Counted from the first letter of the stretch, positions 32,428 to 44,060 are shown. The stretch: 64,000 nucleotides of DNA from Monoplex corrugatus (GCA_030674185.1 JAPXFY010000022.1:4384391-4448390); one strand, 5' to 3'. Program-made: numbers and translations. The notes: generated by a model from the sequence alone, not told the origin.

Positions 32428-32699
32428 CATGTACAAGAGTGAGTTTACATGTACGGGCATTTCTGAGTCAGTAACAAAATGTGAAAGTAAAAAATTTGAC
32501 AGATCAAATTTAGGCTGTATACAAGATCAGCTTACAGTTGTTGTTTTGTTTCATTGTGACTGTGAGAAAAGTTTAGAAGCCCAACACCAAACCTAGTGTT
32601 GAAATGTGTTGCAGGAAGTCTACCCCTTTAACTAACGGCAGTCTGAAAACTCCACGTAGCGCCAGACGTCGCATTGTGACGGGTGCCAGTCCCAAGTGA
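25428..32699 (+). CDS. Basic KEN-box protein, possibly PIMREG/FAM64A-like (4 exons)
   Basis: Joined exons (25428-25658, 27758-27933, 29130-29234, 32615-32699; 597 nt) encode a complete 198-residue basic protein. All junctions are GT-AG and phases agree. Visible: an Arg cluster TIRRRRYSMFDD, a KEN box in DDKENDY, many S/T-P sites followed by basic residues (HTPRSK, TPVRSS, YSPFRIETPGR, ETPTRLRRE, KTPRSARRR), and a possible short coiled coil LRREVEALTANMQALSAL. These are hallmarks of APC/C-degraded, CDK-phosphorylated nuclear proteins. MTRSMRDAVGTIRQKI and YSPFRIETP weakly resemble stretches of PIMREG/FAM64A, by recall only. A CDE/CHR-like motif upstream fits mitotic expression. The gene is convincing; the family name is not. 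Confidence 0.8.
26201..26305. repeat. 54-bp tandem duplication
   Basis: TAAATAAAGCAACACTGTAC with the following TTGTAGAAACTTTA block occurs twice, 54 bp apart, in intron 1 of the KEN-box gene. Confidence 0.85.
27758..27933 (+). CDS. KEN-box protein exon 2
   Basis: 176 nt from acceptor GGTTTAG|AAAATC to donor ACTGT|GTGAGT. It encodes KIRASSRKIKPIREN, SSRWRDQEVAMYSPFR and GRVARRSKIRT. Confidence 0.8.
28250..28466. repeat. (CA)n microsatellite
   Basis: About 215 bp of CA repeats with a few TACA and CGCA interruptions, in intron 2 of the KEN-box gene. All open frames across it are artefacts. Confidence 0.96.
29130..29234 (+). CDS. KEN-box protein exon 3
   Basis: 105 nt from acceptor TGTACAG|AGTGAG to donor AGAAG|GTAAGA. 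It encodes VSLETPTRLRREVEALTA and the rest of the putative helix. Confidence 0.8.
29400..29845 (-). mobile_element. SINE family 2 copy, reverse strand
   Basis: Body at about 29405-29525 (TTTTCATGTTTCCATAAGCT, complement of the GCTTACAGAAACATG block) and head-side sequence at about 29762-29845 (GGGAGATCAGAAAAATCTGA, GTTTGAACCCAGACC). The 230 bp between them are unexplained. Confidence 0.45.
30270..30385. repeat. ~39-bp degenerate tandem repeat
   Basis: Three copies of a unit with TATGAAATGATGTATTGTAT and TGTACTGTTGTGTTATAG, in intron 3 of the KEN-box gene. Confidence 0.85.
30405..30700 (+). mobile_element. SINE family 1, near-complete copy
   Basis: Reference copy of the family. The head carries a B box, GAGTTCAATCCC. 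The central core is ATTCTGGTGGTGTCAGC. The 3' part has TCTGCCAGACAGTAGCAGGC, TTTGGGTGGAGCACATATGA and TGCGATGAATCCCTATT. Length is about 300 bp. Confidence 0.72.
31590..31655 (-). repeat. Dispersed repeat R3 fragment
   Basis: The minus strand reads GAAGCCCAGCCTACTGCTCA, then CCGTATCAGGGCTATAACTA, matching the start of R3 at 1745. Confidence 0.6.
32615..32699 (+). CDS. KEN-box protein exon 4
   Basis: 85 nt from acceptor GTTGCAG|GAAGTC to stop TGA at 32697-32699. It encodes the basic tail KSTPLTNGSLKTPRSARR ending TGASPK. Confidence 0.8.
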
Positions 32700-34130
32700 A
32701 CAAACACGCTTTGTCACTCAGTTGCATCAGTCTGCATCAACAAGTTCGGCCAGAATCGAAGCAAACGCTCCTGTGTATATTTTGTTTCAAGTATGGCAGC
32801 TGTGTTAAAGAGGTTGGATCACAACGGGTGTGAAAATATTTCATGGACTGGTTAGATCGCATGCCTTTTCGACTTGGGGGTGAATTATTGTCCAAGTTAC
32901 GCATGCTTAGCAGGACTGTGAAGCTGGTGTCATGTGTTGCCGATCTAATTGTGCAGTAGGTTCTCTAGATCAATGTTTTTTGGGTTTTTTTATTGTAATT
33001 TTAGTCTTGATTTTTAGAGCAAGCTTACAGTTGCTGAAGTTGTAGTGGTGTGCTTGTCTAGAAAGCTGATGCCAAACTTCATGATTTTGTGAATAGACAT
33101 TTATCTCATTTGCATGATTTGGTTTTAGATGTGCTCATTTGGTCTTAGATGTGCTGATTGACATTTACTCAGACATGCTTCCCATGAGTGGGATTTGAGA
33201 TTAGACAAGATGTGACATGAGACTGATTTTCTAAGCTTTGTTTTGTTTATTATCTATAAGTTATTTTTCATCTGTCAGCTTTTCTTGCATGAAGTGACTA
33301 TTTAACTGTAAAAGGCAGAATGCATGTCCATGAAACTGGAAGTCTGCAAAAAGCAGACTTTGACAAACATGCATGCCGACACATCATGTGTGCAAATTCA
33401 CTATTGTTAGTATCAAGCACACACATAGTGATACAGCTCAAGTATTCAGACAAATGAGGAAGACAATGTTATTCGAGCAAGCACAAACTTTGTCACCTGC
33501 TTGTGAAGCAGAGGATTCCTCCTGGCACATGTATGCAAAGGGTTAATCCCTTCTGCCAGAAGACAAAGACACCCTGCCTCCCTTCCCAACGCCCTCTGAT
33601 CCTCAATGACCCAGGCTAACGAAGAAACTCCGTATGGCCTCTCCAGTACCCTACCTGGTATTTGTATAATGCCAGCTTGTCTGCATGTTCTGTTCATGAT
33701 CAGCGTGTATTCTGTGTAACATCTGACAAATTGTAACATAGGAGACAGCTCCAGGAGAACGTATTCTATCTTGACAATTTTGTATGTTCAGCAGTGTTTT
33801 CTGCCTGACTGTCACCCTTTTTTTATATTTTTTTTTTAAATATGAGCATGAATGATGCTTTGTTCTTTTTATGTAAATATTTTTGTTTGTATTGTTAACA
33901 TGCAAGCTGATGTCCTTATCCTCTTTTGGTTGGCATAATATCTTTAAGAAAATATCTCTCTCGCGTTTTTGATAAGTGCAAACAAGACTACAAACTTGCA
34001 CAACCTTACACATCTACTGATCTAGACACATGTTCACATACGAACAGATGTAAAATGTATACATGCCTCCTGCATCACGCAATACTTATACAACAAGCAT
34101 GCAATCTACCTAAATCTACACATCAGGCTT

Positions 34131-34293
34131 AAACGTCCGCTCTGGACGGAATTCCGCGATTTCGGTTTGTTAAAAAAAAAAAAAAAAAAAAAAGAGCAAG
34201 GCATCCATGACGCTGCAAGCGTTCATAGCAACAGCGCGCATTTATGCCCTATTTGCCCCCGGACCCCTAGTTTCAGTGTTTTTCCTCCTGTTT
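34131..34293 (+). repeat. Dispersed repeat DR1 (copy 2)
   Basis: GGAATTCCGCGATTTCGGTT, an A-run, GAGCAAGGCATCC, then CCCTAGTTTCAGTGTTTTTC. It is the inverted counterpart of 6431-6612 and lies in the presumed 3' UTR of the KEN-box gene. Confidence 0.65.
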
Positions 34294-34985
34294 AAGCCGA
34301 GACATGCATACGTACAGATGTATGCGAACACTCATGCCTCAACAGAATACATTCAAGCACCTACTCTCCAGCTCTTACTATTCTTTCCTGTGATTGTTTA
34401 CATATTTATTTACATGTTACTGTTATTCATTTCTACTTTAAATTTGTTTTATTTATTCATCTATTCATTGTGGCGCTTAGTATCTGAACAAAATGAACTT
34501 TAATTTCTTTCTTATGTTCTGATTTAGACATATTTTAACTTACACTTGGTGCTTTCAACTTTTCATGATGATTGCTTTGTGCTCATGAAAAATTTATAAA
34601 GTAACACTACAACAGTGCTTTGGTTGTTTACTGTTTTTAAATGTTATTGATATTCATTTCATTGATGCTTGGCCATTGAAAAAAGAAATGAATTTTCATT
34701 TGGTTTTATGGGAAATTGCTTTTTCCACCCAGTATTCAACAGAACCTGTGCTTCAAATGTTTGTTAGTTCTTTGGGGGGTGAGGGGTATGGCAAAGACAT
34801 GAAAAAAATTGTTTACACTGAACAACTCTTTCTGATGTTAACTTCATTTTCATCCGTGGTGTTTTTCGTATATACCTCATGTTTTTCATACAAGCCAGCC
34901 TTGTCATGTTAAATGCTGATTTTTTTGCTTGTTTTGTTTGGTTTGGTTACTTCAAGTGGTACTGTTTTGATTCAGAGTAATGAGC

Positions 34986-34991
34986 AATAAA
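34986..34991 (+). terminator. Candidate polyadenylation signal
   Basis: AATAAA followed by a T-rich stretch, 2.3 kb past the KEN-box gene stop. Another AATAAA occurs near 36859, so which one is used is uncertain. Confidence 0.35.
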
Positions 34992-35906
34992 GATTTTTTT
35001 CCATTTACCAATACCATGCATTTACTTGGGCATCATCACCCATATTCTGGGGTTTTGTTGTTGTTGTTTGTGTTTTTTTTTTCTTTTTTTTGTCACCATT
35101 TCTGAAAATTTTGCTCTATGTAATATAATTTCTGTCCAATATTACTCATGCATATTCAGTAGCATGTTTGAATGACTTAAAATATTATCAGTATCAAATG
35201 TTCATATTCTACGTACCTGGTCAGTTCCTTTAGTATCTGTAAAATGTAGCGACAGTTGTAGTGTAATAACTAATATGTAGACATTTGGTCAGTATCGTTT
35301 GGTGCTAGTGTAGAATAGAAACCTTTTATTTAATTGTTTCAGTATTTGTGTCTCATCTTTTGATTTTAATCTATGTTCCATGTGTGTTATGTTGTCTGTT
35401 TTATTTCAGATTCTGGCAGGTTTGTTTTTCATGGGGATAGATGTAGTTTGCACAGAAATATTTTTGGGAAACCCCCCCCCAGCAAAGTTCCATGTTCACA
35501 GTATTTTCAGTCTGAAACACCTTTGATTCTGAGAACTTATGGACGGACATATGGAAGTTTTAAAGCCGATACCAAAGAACATCCAGTTCTTTATGTTTTG
35601 TTTTGGTTAGGGGAAAATCGTGGGTTTTTTTGTTTTTTGTTTTGGGGGGGGGGGGGGGGTAACAGTTGAGGCCTCACTCCTGGTTGGGACTTGGGCAGCA
35701 AAGGGTTTCCCTTCTGTTAACAGTTGTTCAGAATCCACAATTTCTTTAACAAAGTAAGAAAACAGTATAGGGGGAAAAAAAAAGTAATCAAAGGAACAAA
35801 ATGGCATACGTGCATTTTCCCCATTGCCCCCATTATGTGATTTCTGTCTGCCCATGACTGCTGCCATCAGTACTGTATGCATTTCCAGAGCTTTACAGCA
35901 ATCTTT

Positions 35907-36113
35907 TTATCCCTTTGACTCCGCACCTGTCCACCAGCATCCTGCATTGTCAATCTGCTGGCAAAACAAAAAGAACTCTTTGATTCCCTCACCCTGTCCA
36001 CCACCTTCATGCAGGACACTGGTGGATAGGGTGATGCCAGGAAAGTTGTGGATAGGGAGTCAAAAGGTTAAGTTTTTGCAGTTGGTGGATAGGATGTGGA
36101 GTCAAAGGGTTAT
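35907..36113. mobile_element. TTAA-family foldback MITE, copy 5 (TTAT ends)
   Basis: The usual arms (CCCTTTGACTCC and GGAGTCAAAGGG) and inner CTGTCCACCAGCATCCTGCA are present, but both flanks read TTAT instead of TTAA. This suggests insertion at a TTAT site with duplication. Confidence 0.78.
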
Positions 36114-36170
36114 GACAGGTACATGCTTTACAGTTTACTCCCCATTCTAAGCAATATTGTGTTTCCAGAT

Positions 36171-36312
36171 TGTTATCATTTTCATTTTGGATTAATCTGT
36201 CCGTGCAATTGTTTTGTTAATGTTATCATTTTCATTATGGATTAATCTGTCCGTGCAATTGTTTTGTTAATGTTATCATTTTCATTATGGATTATCTGTC
36301 CGTGCAATTGTT
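36171..36312. repeat. 49-bp tandem repeat, three copies
   Basis: TTATCATTTTCATTATGGAT, TAATCTGTCCGTGCAATTGT and TTTGTTAATG in three nearly identical copies. Confidence 0.9.
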
Positions 36313-38164
36313 TTCTGAAAAGGATGATGCTAGACTACAGTAAAAGTGTTGTTTCCTTTTCATAAAAACAAAATGCTTTTTCCTGATTTATTTAATTTTC
36401 TGTTTCGTGTCTGCTTGTTTTTCAGTTTAAGTTTAGTTTGTCATCGTTTTGTTCTTCTGTGGAAGTAATGCTTGTTTTGTGGATGAAATATTGCTATTTG
36501 TGTTGCTATTTGTTTCCATATGGAAGGGAAAGTGGGGTTACTTTCGTTTTCTCCTAAAACATATACCATATACTTGACAACTTAACAGTATTCTTGCTGA
36601 ATCTAAAAGAACTGCCATTTTTGATGTTAAGAAATTTTTACTGTTTTCCAGTGACTGGGTTGTGGTTCTGTATACTATGGTTGACCAGTGTCACACATTT
36701 AAGAGGCATTACTGTCATGACCCGATAAACTTATTTTTGTGTTTTATATCAACATATAATCCAGAAAAAAAAAGATACTTAATCACCGAGAGTACTATTT
36801 TTTGACTATCTGTTGTAATCTTTGCAATGTACCTCCTAACATGATTGTATCTTAAATCAATAAAGTACATGCACACATTACAACTAATTCTATGTATGAT
36901 CACTATCACTTTGTCACAATTTTCAAAGCAGTCTTAAAGAAGTTGAAGAAAAATGATCAATCAGGAAGTATTTCTAAGTGCTTAGACTATACACAAAGTA
37001 TGTTGTAAACATTATTTTTGGTAAACCCTGTGGATGAATAGAACAAAACCTCTTTGACACATTACATCAATGCATGAAAGCTTAAGATTGTATACAAAAT
37101 ACATTTTTAAAAAGTCTTGGTAAAACCTGTAAATGAACAGAGCTTTTTCCTCTTTGACATTACTTCAAAGCATGAAAGCATGTTCTTTCAGATTTTTCAT
37201 GGTGAGATAACGATGTGCCAACACAGAATATTTAAATGTGACTTATGTTAAGGTGTTGATGACAGGCTGCGAAAGTTACATGTAGCAGATGCTTTATGCA
37301 GTGGACTGGGAAAGTATGAACATGTTGGAGCAGTTCATTACTCATTACAGCATGATACAATGTTTTGAAGAGTTGAACTTGATCACAGAAGCATAATAAC
37401 GGTAATATGTTGAAGCTTCTTGTATTAGAATTGTTAGTTGTAATTGTATGCTTTGTACAAAGTTGACAAAAAATCCTGAAACTGCCTGACATGGTTTTAA
37501 TACTGCTTGATACAATTTTAATTCAGCAAAACTCATGAAGGCAGGCAACTTCTGGGGAACGCTTGACAATGTTGACAGTCATTTTTGAAAGACGAAGCTT
37601 ATGCTGTGTATGACTAGTAATGAACTGCATTTTTTTATGAGTCAAACAAAAATTTGCTTTGTCAAGTTTGTGTAGCCGGTTTATTCCTCCATCATTTTCG
37701 CATTTTTTGACGTAGAGTGTGCTGTGATACAATTGGAACAAAATGGGATTCTGACACTGAAATGTTGCCTTGGAAAGATTTTTACGTTGCCTTTTATGTT
37801 GAACTTTGAACAGTTCTGACAGTTTTTACAAACTTGATTTGATGGCTCCTGGTTTGGAGGGAGTATTAAAGACGGGATTTTAAATCTTCAACTTTCTCAT
37901 TTTTTTCTTCTAGAGATAAGTTTATAAAAAAAAAAAAAACTTGCAAAAATGAATCATATCCAGGAAGAACAAAACCCTTAAAATCAATGGAAAAAACCCC
38001 TTGGCTTGAGACTTGCGTCATTTAGTAATGAACAATGATGAATCTCACTGAGCTCATTGCTGTTGTGTATTACTGTACTAAATACAGAATATGACCTTTT
38101 CTTTTCAAGGGACATTATTTGTGTAATAGACTCTCCAGAGAGGAAAAGAGATCCTAACCAATTC

Positions 38165-41100
38165 ACACTTGAGTGAGACTGTTTCTCCATCATGTCTGAA
38201 TCAAACATTTCAGTTTTCATCAACGATCATGTTGCCCGATTCAGGTATGAGTGAGACTGTTTCTCCATCATGTCTGAATCAAACATTTCAGTTTTCATCA
38301 ACAGTCATGTTGTCTGATTCAGGTATGAGTGAGACTGTTTCTCCATGTCTGAATCAAACATTTCAGTTTTCATCAAGTCATGTTGTCTGATTCAGGTATG
38401 AGTGAGACAGTTTCTCCATCATGTCTGAATCAAACATTTCAGTTTTCATCAACAGTCATGTTGTCTGATTCAGGTATGAGTGAGACTGTTTCTCCATCAT
38501 GTCTGAATCAAACATTTCAGTTTTCATCAACGATCATGTTGCCTGATTCAGGTATGAGTGAGACTGTTTCTCCATCATGTCTGAATTACACACTTATTTT
38601 TCATCAACGGTCATGTTGCCCGATTCAGGCTTGAGTGAGACTTTTTCTATGATGTCTGAATCAAACATTTCAGTTTTCATCGACAGTCATGCTGCCTGAT
38701 TCAGGCGTTAGTGAGACTGTTTCTTCATGATGTCTGAATAAAACATTTCAGAATTCATCAACGGTCATGTCCGATTCAGGCATCAGTGAGATGATCTCTC
38801 CGTAATGTTTGAATCAAACATTTCAGTTTTCATCAACAAGCATGTTGCCCAATTCAACCATTAGTTAGACTGTTTCTCTATAATGACTGAATCAAACATT
38901 TTCAGTTTCCATCAAAGATCATGTCCGACTCAGGTTGAGTGAGACTGTTTCTCCATAATGTCTGGATCAAACATTTCAGTTTTCATTAACGATCATGTTG
39001 CCCGATTCAGGCATTGAGTGACAGTTTCTCCATAATGTCTGAATCAAACATTCAAGTTTTCATCAATGGTCATGTTGCCCGATTCAGGCATTAAGTGAGA
39101 CTGTTTCTCCATGATGTCTGAATAAAACATTTCAGTATTCATCAACAGTCATTTCCGATTCAGGCATTAGTGAGACTATTTCTCCATAATGTCTAAGTCA
39201 TACATTTCAGTTTTCGTCAACGTTGATGTTACCCGATTCAGGCTTGGGCGAGTCTTTCTCTATGATATCTAAATCGAAGGTTTCATTTTTCATCGACAGT
39301 CATGTTGCCCGATTCAGGCTCAAGAGTGACTTGTTTCTCCACAATGTCCGAATCAAAACTTTAAGTTTTCATCAACGGTCATGTTGCCCGATACAGGCAT
39401 TAGTGAGACTGTTTCTCTATATAATGTCTGAATAAAAATTTTCAATTTTCGTCAACGGTCATGTCTGATTCAAGCATTAGTGAGACTATTTTCCTATAAT
39501 GTCTGAATCAAAAATTTTTCATCAACGGTCATGTTGCTCGATTCAGGCATTAGTGAGACTTTTTCCATAATGTCTGAATAAACATTTCAGTTTTCATCAA
39601 TGGTCATGTCCGATTCTGGCATCAGACAGATGATCTCTCCATAATGTTTGAATAAAACATTTCAGTTTTCATCAACGGGTATATAGCCATTTCAGCCATT
39701 AGTTAAACTGTTGCTCCACAGTGCCTGAATGAAACATTTCACTTTTCACTAATGGTCATGTTGCCCAATTCTGGCATTAGTGGACAGTTTCTCTATAATG
39801 TCTGAATAAAACATTAAGTTTTCATCAACGGTCATGTTGCCCGATTCAGGCTTGAGTGAGACTATTTCTCCATAATGTCTGAATCAAACATTTCAGTTTA
39901 CATCAACGGTCATGTTGCCCGATTCAGGCATCAGTGAGACTTTCTCCATAATGTCTGAATCAAACAGTTTTTATCAATTATGTTGCCCAGTTCAGGCATT
40001 AGTGAGACTTTCTCTAGTATAATATCTGAATCAACCATTTTCAGTTTTCATCAGCGGTCATGTTGCCCTATTCAGGCATTGAGTGAGACTGTTTCTCCAT
40101 CATTCTGAACCAAACAAGTCAGTTTTCACCAAGATTCATGTTGTCCAATTCACGCATTAGTGAGACTGTTTCTCCATAATGTCTGAATGAAACTTTTAAG
40201 TTGTCATCAACGGTCATGTTGCCTGATTCAGACATGAATGAGACTGTTTCTCTATAATGACTGAATCAAACATTTTCAGTTGTCATCAACGGTCATGTGT
40301 GTGATTCAGGCTTGGGTGAGACCGTTTTTCCTTAACCCTCTCCCATTTGCATAGGTTGCAGTGAACTTCTAGTATTCGCCATCTTTCTTGTTCACACAAA
40401 GACAAGAACGGAATGCGGTCATTTCCTTCTTCTCTCTTGTGAATGATGCCAGTGGTGGCATCTTAATTTAGTGTAAACAGTTCATTGGTCCTTCGTGGAC
40501 CTACCCGCCAAATTTCATCCATTCAGAGTGAGCTAGCTCATGGTTACAACGAGATGGAAAAGTACTGGCCATGTACGCAAACATGCGGCCGGCCGCGGCC
40601 GGAGTGAACAGATGCAGGAGAGCTGTGTTTGGCCGGATGCAGCCGGAGTGAATGGGATAGGGTTAATGTCTGAATCAAACATTTCAGTTTTCATCAACGG
40701 TCATGTTGCCCAATTCACGCATTAGTGAGACTTTCTCCATGATGTCAGAATCAAAACATTTGTTTTCATCGACAGTCGTGCTGCCTGATTCTGGCATTGA
40801 GTGAGACCGCTTCTCCATAATGTCTGAATAAAACAGTTTTCATCAACGGTCATGTTACCCGATTCAGGCATCAGTGAGACTGCTTCTCCATAATGTCTGA
40901 ATAAAACAGTTTTCATCAACGGTCATGTTACCCGATTCAGGCATCAGTGAGACCGCTTCTCCATAATGTCTGAATAAAACAGTTTTCATCAACGGTCATG
41001 TTACCCGATTCAGGCATCAGTGAGACTTTCTCCATGATGTCTGAATCAAACATTTCAGTTTTTATCAAGTCATGTTGCCCCATTCAGGCATTGAGTGAGA

Positions 41101-41360
41101 CTGTTTCTTCATTATGTCTGAATAAAAAATTTTCATCAACGAACATGTTGCCCAATTCAGGCATCAGTGAAACTGTTTCTCTATAGATAATGTCTGAATA
41201 AAATATTTATATTTTCATGTTGCCTGATTCAGGCATTAGTGACTTGTTTCTCCATGTCTGAATAAAACATTTTTCATCAACAGTCATGTTGCCCGATTCA
41301 GGCATCACGTGAAACCATTTCTCCAGAATGTCTGGATCAAACATTCGTTTTCACCAGTGG
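38165..41360. repeat. ~78-bp tandem array
   Basis: About 35-40 copies of a unit reading GTGAGACTGTTTCTCCATAA, TGTCTGAATCAAACATTTCA, GTTTTCATCAACGGTCATGT and TGCCCGATTCAGGCAT. The left end (38165-38640) is homogeneous with in-frame copies; the rest is diverged with indels, a gradient suggesting recent growth at the left. It is interrupted by a TTAA element at 40332-40666. Confidence 0.95.
40332..40666. mobile_element. 335-bp TTAA transposon (piggyBac-type, non-autonomous)
   Basis: Terminal inverted repeats TTAACCCTCTCCCATT and, from the right, TTAACCCTATCCCATT. Removing it with one TTAA restores CCTTAATGTCTGAATC, which matches the array's CCATAATGTCTGAATC. It contains a GC-rich GGCCGGCCGCGGCCGG block and no transposase. 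Distinct from the 192-bp foldback family. Confidence 0.88.
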
Positions 41361-41699
41361 TTTACTGAGAGTGACAGTGATTGGGTTAGTTTTCTTAATT
41401 TCAGCAACTCTTGACCACAGATTCTTTCAAAGGTAAAGTCACAGTGCATGTATGTTTGAATATATGCAGCTGAATCTGGTCACAGCTACGTTATTGGCTT
41501 GACAGATAGGCTTGAAAACATCAGCGCAGGGAGACTTTTAATACAGCTGGACCATTTTTTCTTCTTGCAAATCTTGCCAAAAAATAAGACCCCCCCAAAA
41601 AAAACCAAATTGTATGATTCACCAACTGCTTACTAGAACTGCATGGCACAAACTGTTGTATAGTTTGGTGCCATTTTTTCTATGAAAAAATATGACTCG

Positions 41700-41936
41700 T
41701 TAACCTTTGATTCCCTGCAGAAAGCTGCGCACTGGCTGAGGGAGTCAGATGGTTAATTTCTTGCTAAATCAGATGGTTAATTTCTTGCTAAAACTGTTCA
41801 TTAACCCTTTGGTTCCCTGCAGGAAACTGTGCATTGGCTGAGGGAGTCAAATGGTTAATTTCTAGCTAAAACTGTTCATTAACCCTTTGGTTCCCTGCAG
41901 GAAACTGTGCATTGGCTGAGGGAGTCAAATAGTTAA
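41700..41936. repeat. Three tandem mini foldback elements
   Basis: A TTAA-to-TTAA unit of about 58 bp (TTAACCCTTTGGTTCCCTGC ... GGGAGTCAAATGGTTAA) at 41700-41756, 41801-41858 and 41879-41936. The latter two are 78 bp apart and nearly identical. It looks like a shrunken relative of the foldback MITE that was then amplified in tandem. Confidence 0.8.
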
Positions 41937-43439
41937 TTTCTTGCTAAAACTGCATGGATCAAACCATTGTATGGTTTGTCATCTGGATTATTTATATCCA
42001 GTAGCTGTTGCATCGATCTTCAAAGCTGATTAGCTTCTTTGCTGTGGAAATAAACCATGTACATTGCTGATCATAATGTGTACAGTTTTTGATGTGTGTG
42101 TGTGTGTGTGCGTGTGTGTACGTGAAATTAATAGGAACAAAAAATGGAAGCACAAGAAAACTCAGAAGAAAAATGAAATAGTACAATGGTAACACTCGCC
42201 ATGGACAGCAATTAACACTCTACTTGTTAAGATTGTGATAACAGACCTGCCAACACTACCCTTTCCACTTTCCCTCCCTCACAGTGGGATTTTGCACTAC
42301 TTCTCAAAGGATGTCATTATTCAATAGAGAAACGTATATTTTGAAAAATGTCACTTCATTGACCATTTTAACAAGCACATGCCTTTTTGGTGTCTGATGT
42401 AACACGCGAGACACTGCAGGATGATGCAACATTTTATTATATTTCACCAAGTTCCAAATATTGTGTCAATTTATGCATTACAGTTCTGTATACTACAGAT
42501 GTCAAGCTTTCATTTTCAGTTAACATAAAAAAAAAAGAAGATTTTTTACTTGTCATGTCACAATATTGACCAGTCTTCAGAATGACCTATACAAAAACCC
42601 TGGCTTGAGGTTTAGTTTTCTAGCTGAAAAGTTGCCTTGAGCAGTTGAAACAGTCGTAAAAACAGACACACAAGTGTTACTCAGCTTAAAACATTTTATT
42701 GACCACAAAGAAAAGAGAAAGGAAAGGGTAAAAATGAAAAGGAAAAAATATGTGCACACATGGAGTACTGCCAAAAAAATGTATAAACAAATTCTAAAAT
42801 TCAAGAAAAAAGTAAACAATGATTTGACACTTTGGTTTGATACTGTGTAAAGATAATTTCTATAAAAAAAAAGAAAAAAAAGTAAGTGATGATTTACACT
42901 TTAATTTGATACCATGTAAAGATGAATCTAAACAAGGTTTTGAAACCATACAATCATGTTCACTTCTGCTGTAAGTGTGCATAACATTCTGTCAAAGTTC
43001 CTATCATTTTTGATGCAAAACTTGAACTATGTAAAAACGATTTGTCCTTGTTTTTATGTACAGTAAAACAAGCATGGAAGTGCAGTCCCAAATTATGATG
43101 TTTTAATATTTGCTGCACTGCTTACGTCTACATTAACTCATTCAAACCTGACTCTTAAAATAAATAGGACTGAAACAGGACACTGACACAAATGAACACA
43201 AAAGCTATGAAATTCATTATGAGCTTAAAAAGGAAAAAAAAAGTGTAAAGAGCCAAGAAGGGGTGGGGCAGATGAACTAATTCACCTGAAAATCTTTGAA
43301 AATGACAAAAACATCGAAGGATGAGATCTATACACAATTACAATATCCCACGCATTCAAGATACCTATCATCATAAATAATTTTTACATAGCATTACACT
43401 CTAAATTCATTTGGTCTCACTGTGCATTACATGCAATCA
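41937..43439. other. Intergenic / possible 3' UTR of the minus-strand gene
   Basis: AT-rich. A minus-strand AATAAA (plus-strand TTTATT at 42695-42700) could be the poly(A) signal of the gene whose stop is at 44846, which would give a 2.1-kb 3' UTR. Inference only. Confidence 0.3.
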
Positions 43440-43690
43440 CTTTCTGGTGGAGCATCATGATCATCCATCTCCATCGCTGTGGATGACAGTGGGAGCTCCA
43501 CTCCTTGTCATGAAGGATTGCCAGGCCACACGGTCTCTGCTCTTGTGTATGATGTCATGGAGCACCAGTTTGCAGGCGTCAGCGATGTTGTCCACAAAGG
43601 ATTTTGCTGGCCGGCCTTTTCTCTTTGCCTCGACTCTCCCCTGCAGGACTGATGTCATCAAGTCGGTGGAGCATAGAATTCAAGCCGCCA
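43440..43690 (-). mobile_element. RTE-type LINE 3' relic
   Basis: The minus strand reads MMTSVLQGRVEAKRKGRPAK, then DNIADACKLVLHDIIHKSRD and RVAWQSFMTRSGAP. This is the C-terminal LQGKVEGKR...GRP...DR..W pattern of RTE-type proteins. Confidence 0.7.
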
Positions 43691-43849
43691 GGAAGCTGAC
43701 CACACTTTATTATGTTACTGAAAGTCTGCATATTTGGTAAGCGTGCATGTTGGGTGTTTGGTAAGCGTGAATGTTGGGTGTTTTCACGTAGCCATAAACC
43801 TGCCACTGAGGTGACGTAATTAAAAGATTCTTAAAACGCATGTTTCATA

Positions 43850-44060
43850 CTCTGCATGCATATATACACACGAAGGTCTGGGCACAGGAAAGTCCACACA
43901 CACACTGACATGGGAGATCAGAAAACTCCACCTTTTATCCACCAGGCAGAGATGTCAAGGCAGACAGGCAGATCACACTCAGGACCTTTGATTTGGAAGT
44001 CTGCTTAGCCACTTGACTACTGCTTCCATCAATCTGTACATTTCAGCAGCATGTATGTGT
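43850..44060 (-). mobile_element. SINE family 2 copy, reverse strand
   Basis: The minus strand gives the head GCAGTAGTCAAGTGGCTAAG and TCAAAGGTCCTGAGTGTGAT, and downstream GGAGATCAGAAAACTCC in reverse, as at 29762 and 51290. Confidence 0.5.

Larger units (their letters stand above)
35010..38160. other. Intergenic, mostly featureless
   Basis: AT-rich sequence with a G-run at about 35643, one foldback MITE and one small tandem repeat (listed separately). No gene recognised. Confidence 0.45.

Noticed and set aside
38169..38634. Frames with SETVSPSCLNQTFQF repeats
   Set aside because: Follow from the 78-bp unit length; lost as soon as copies diverge.
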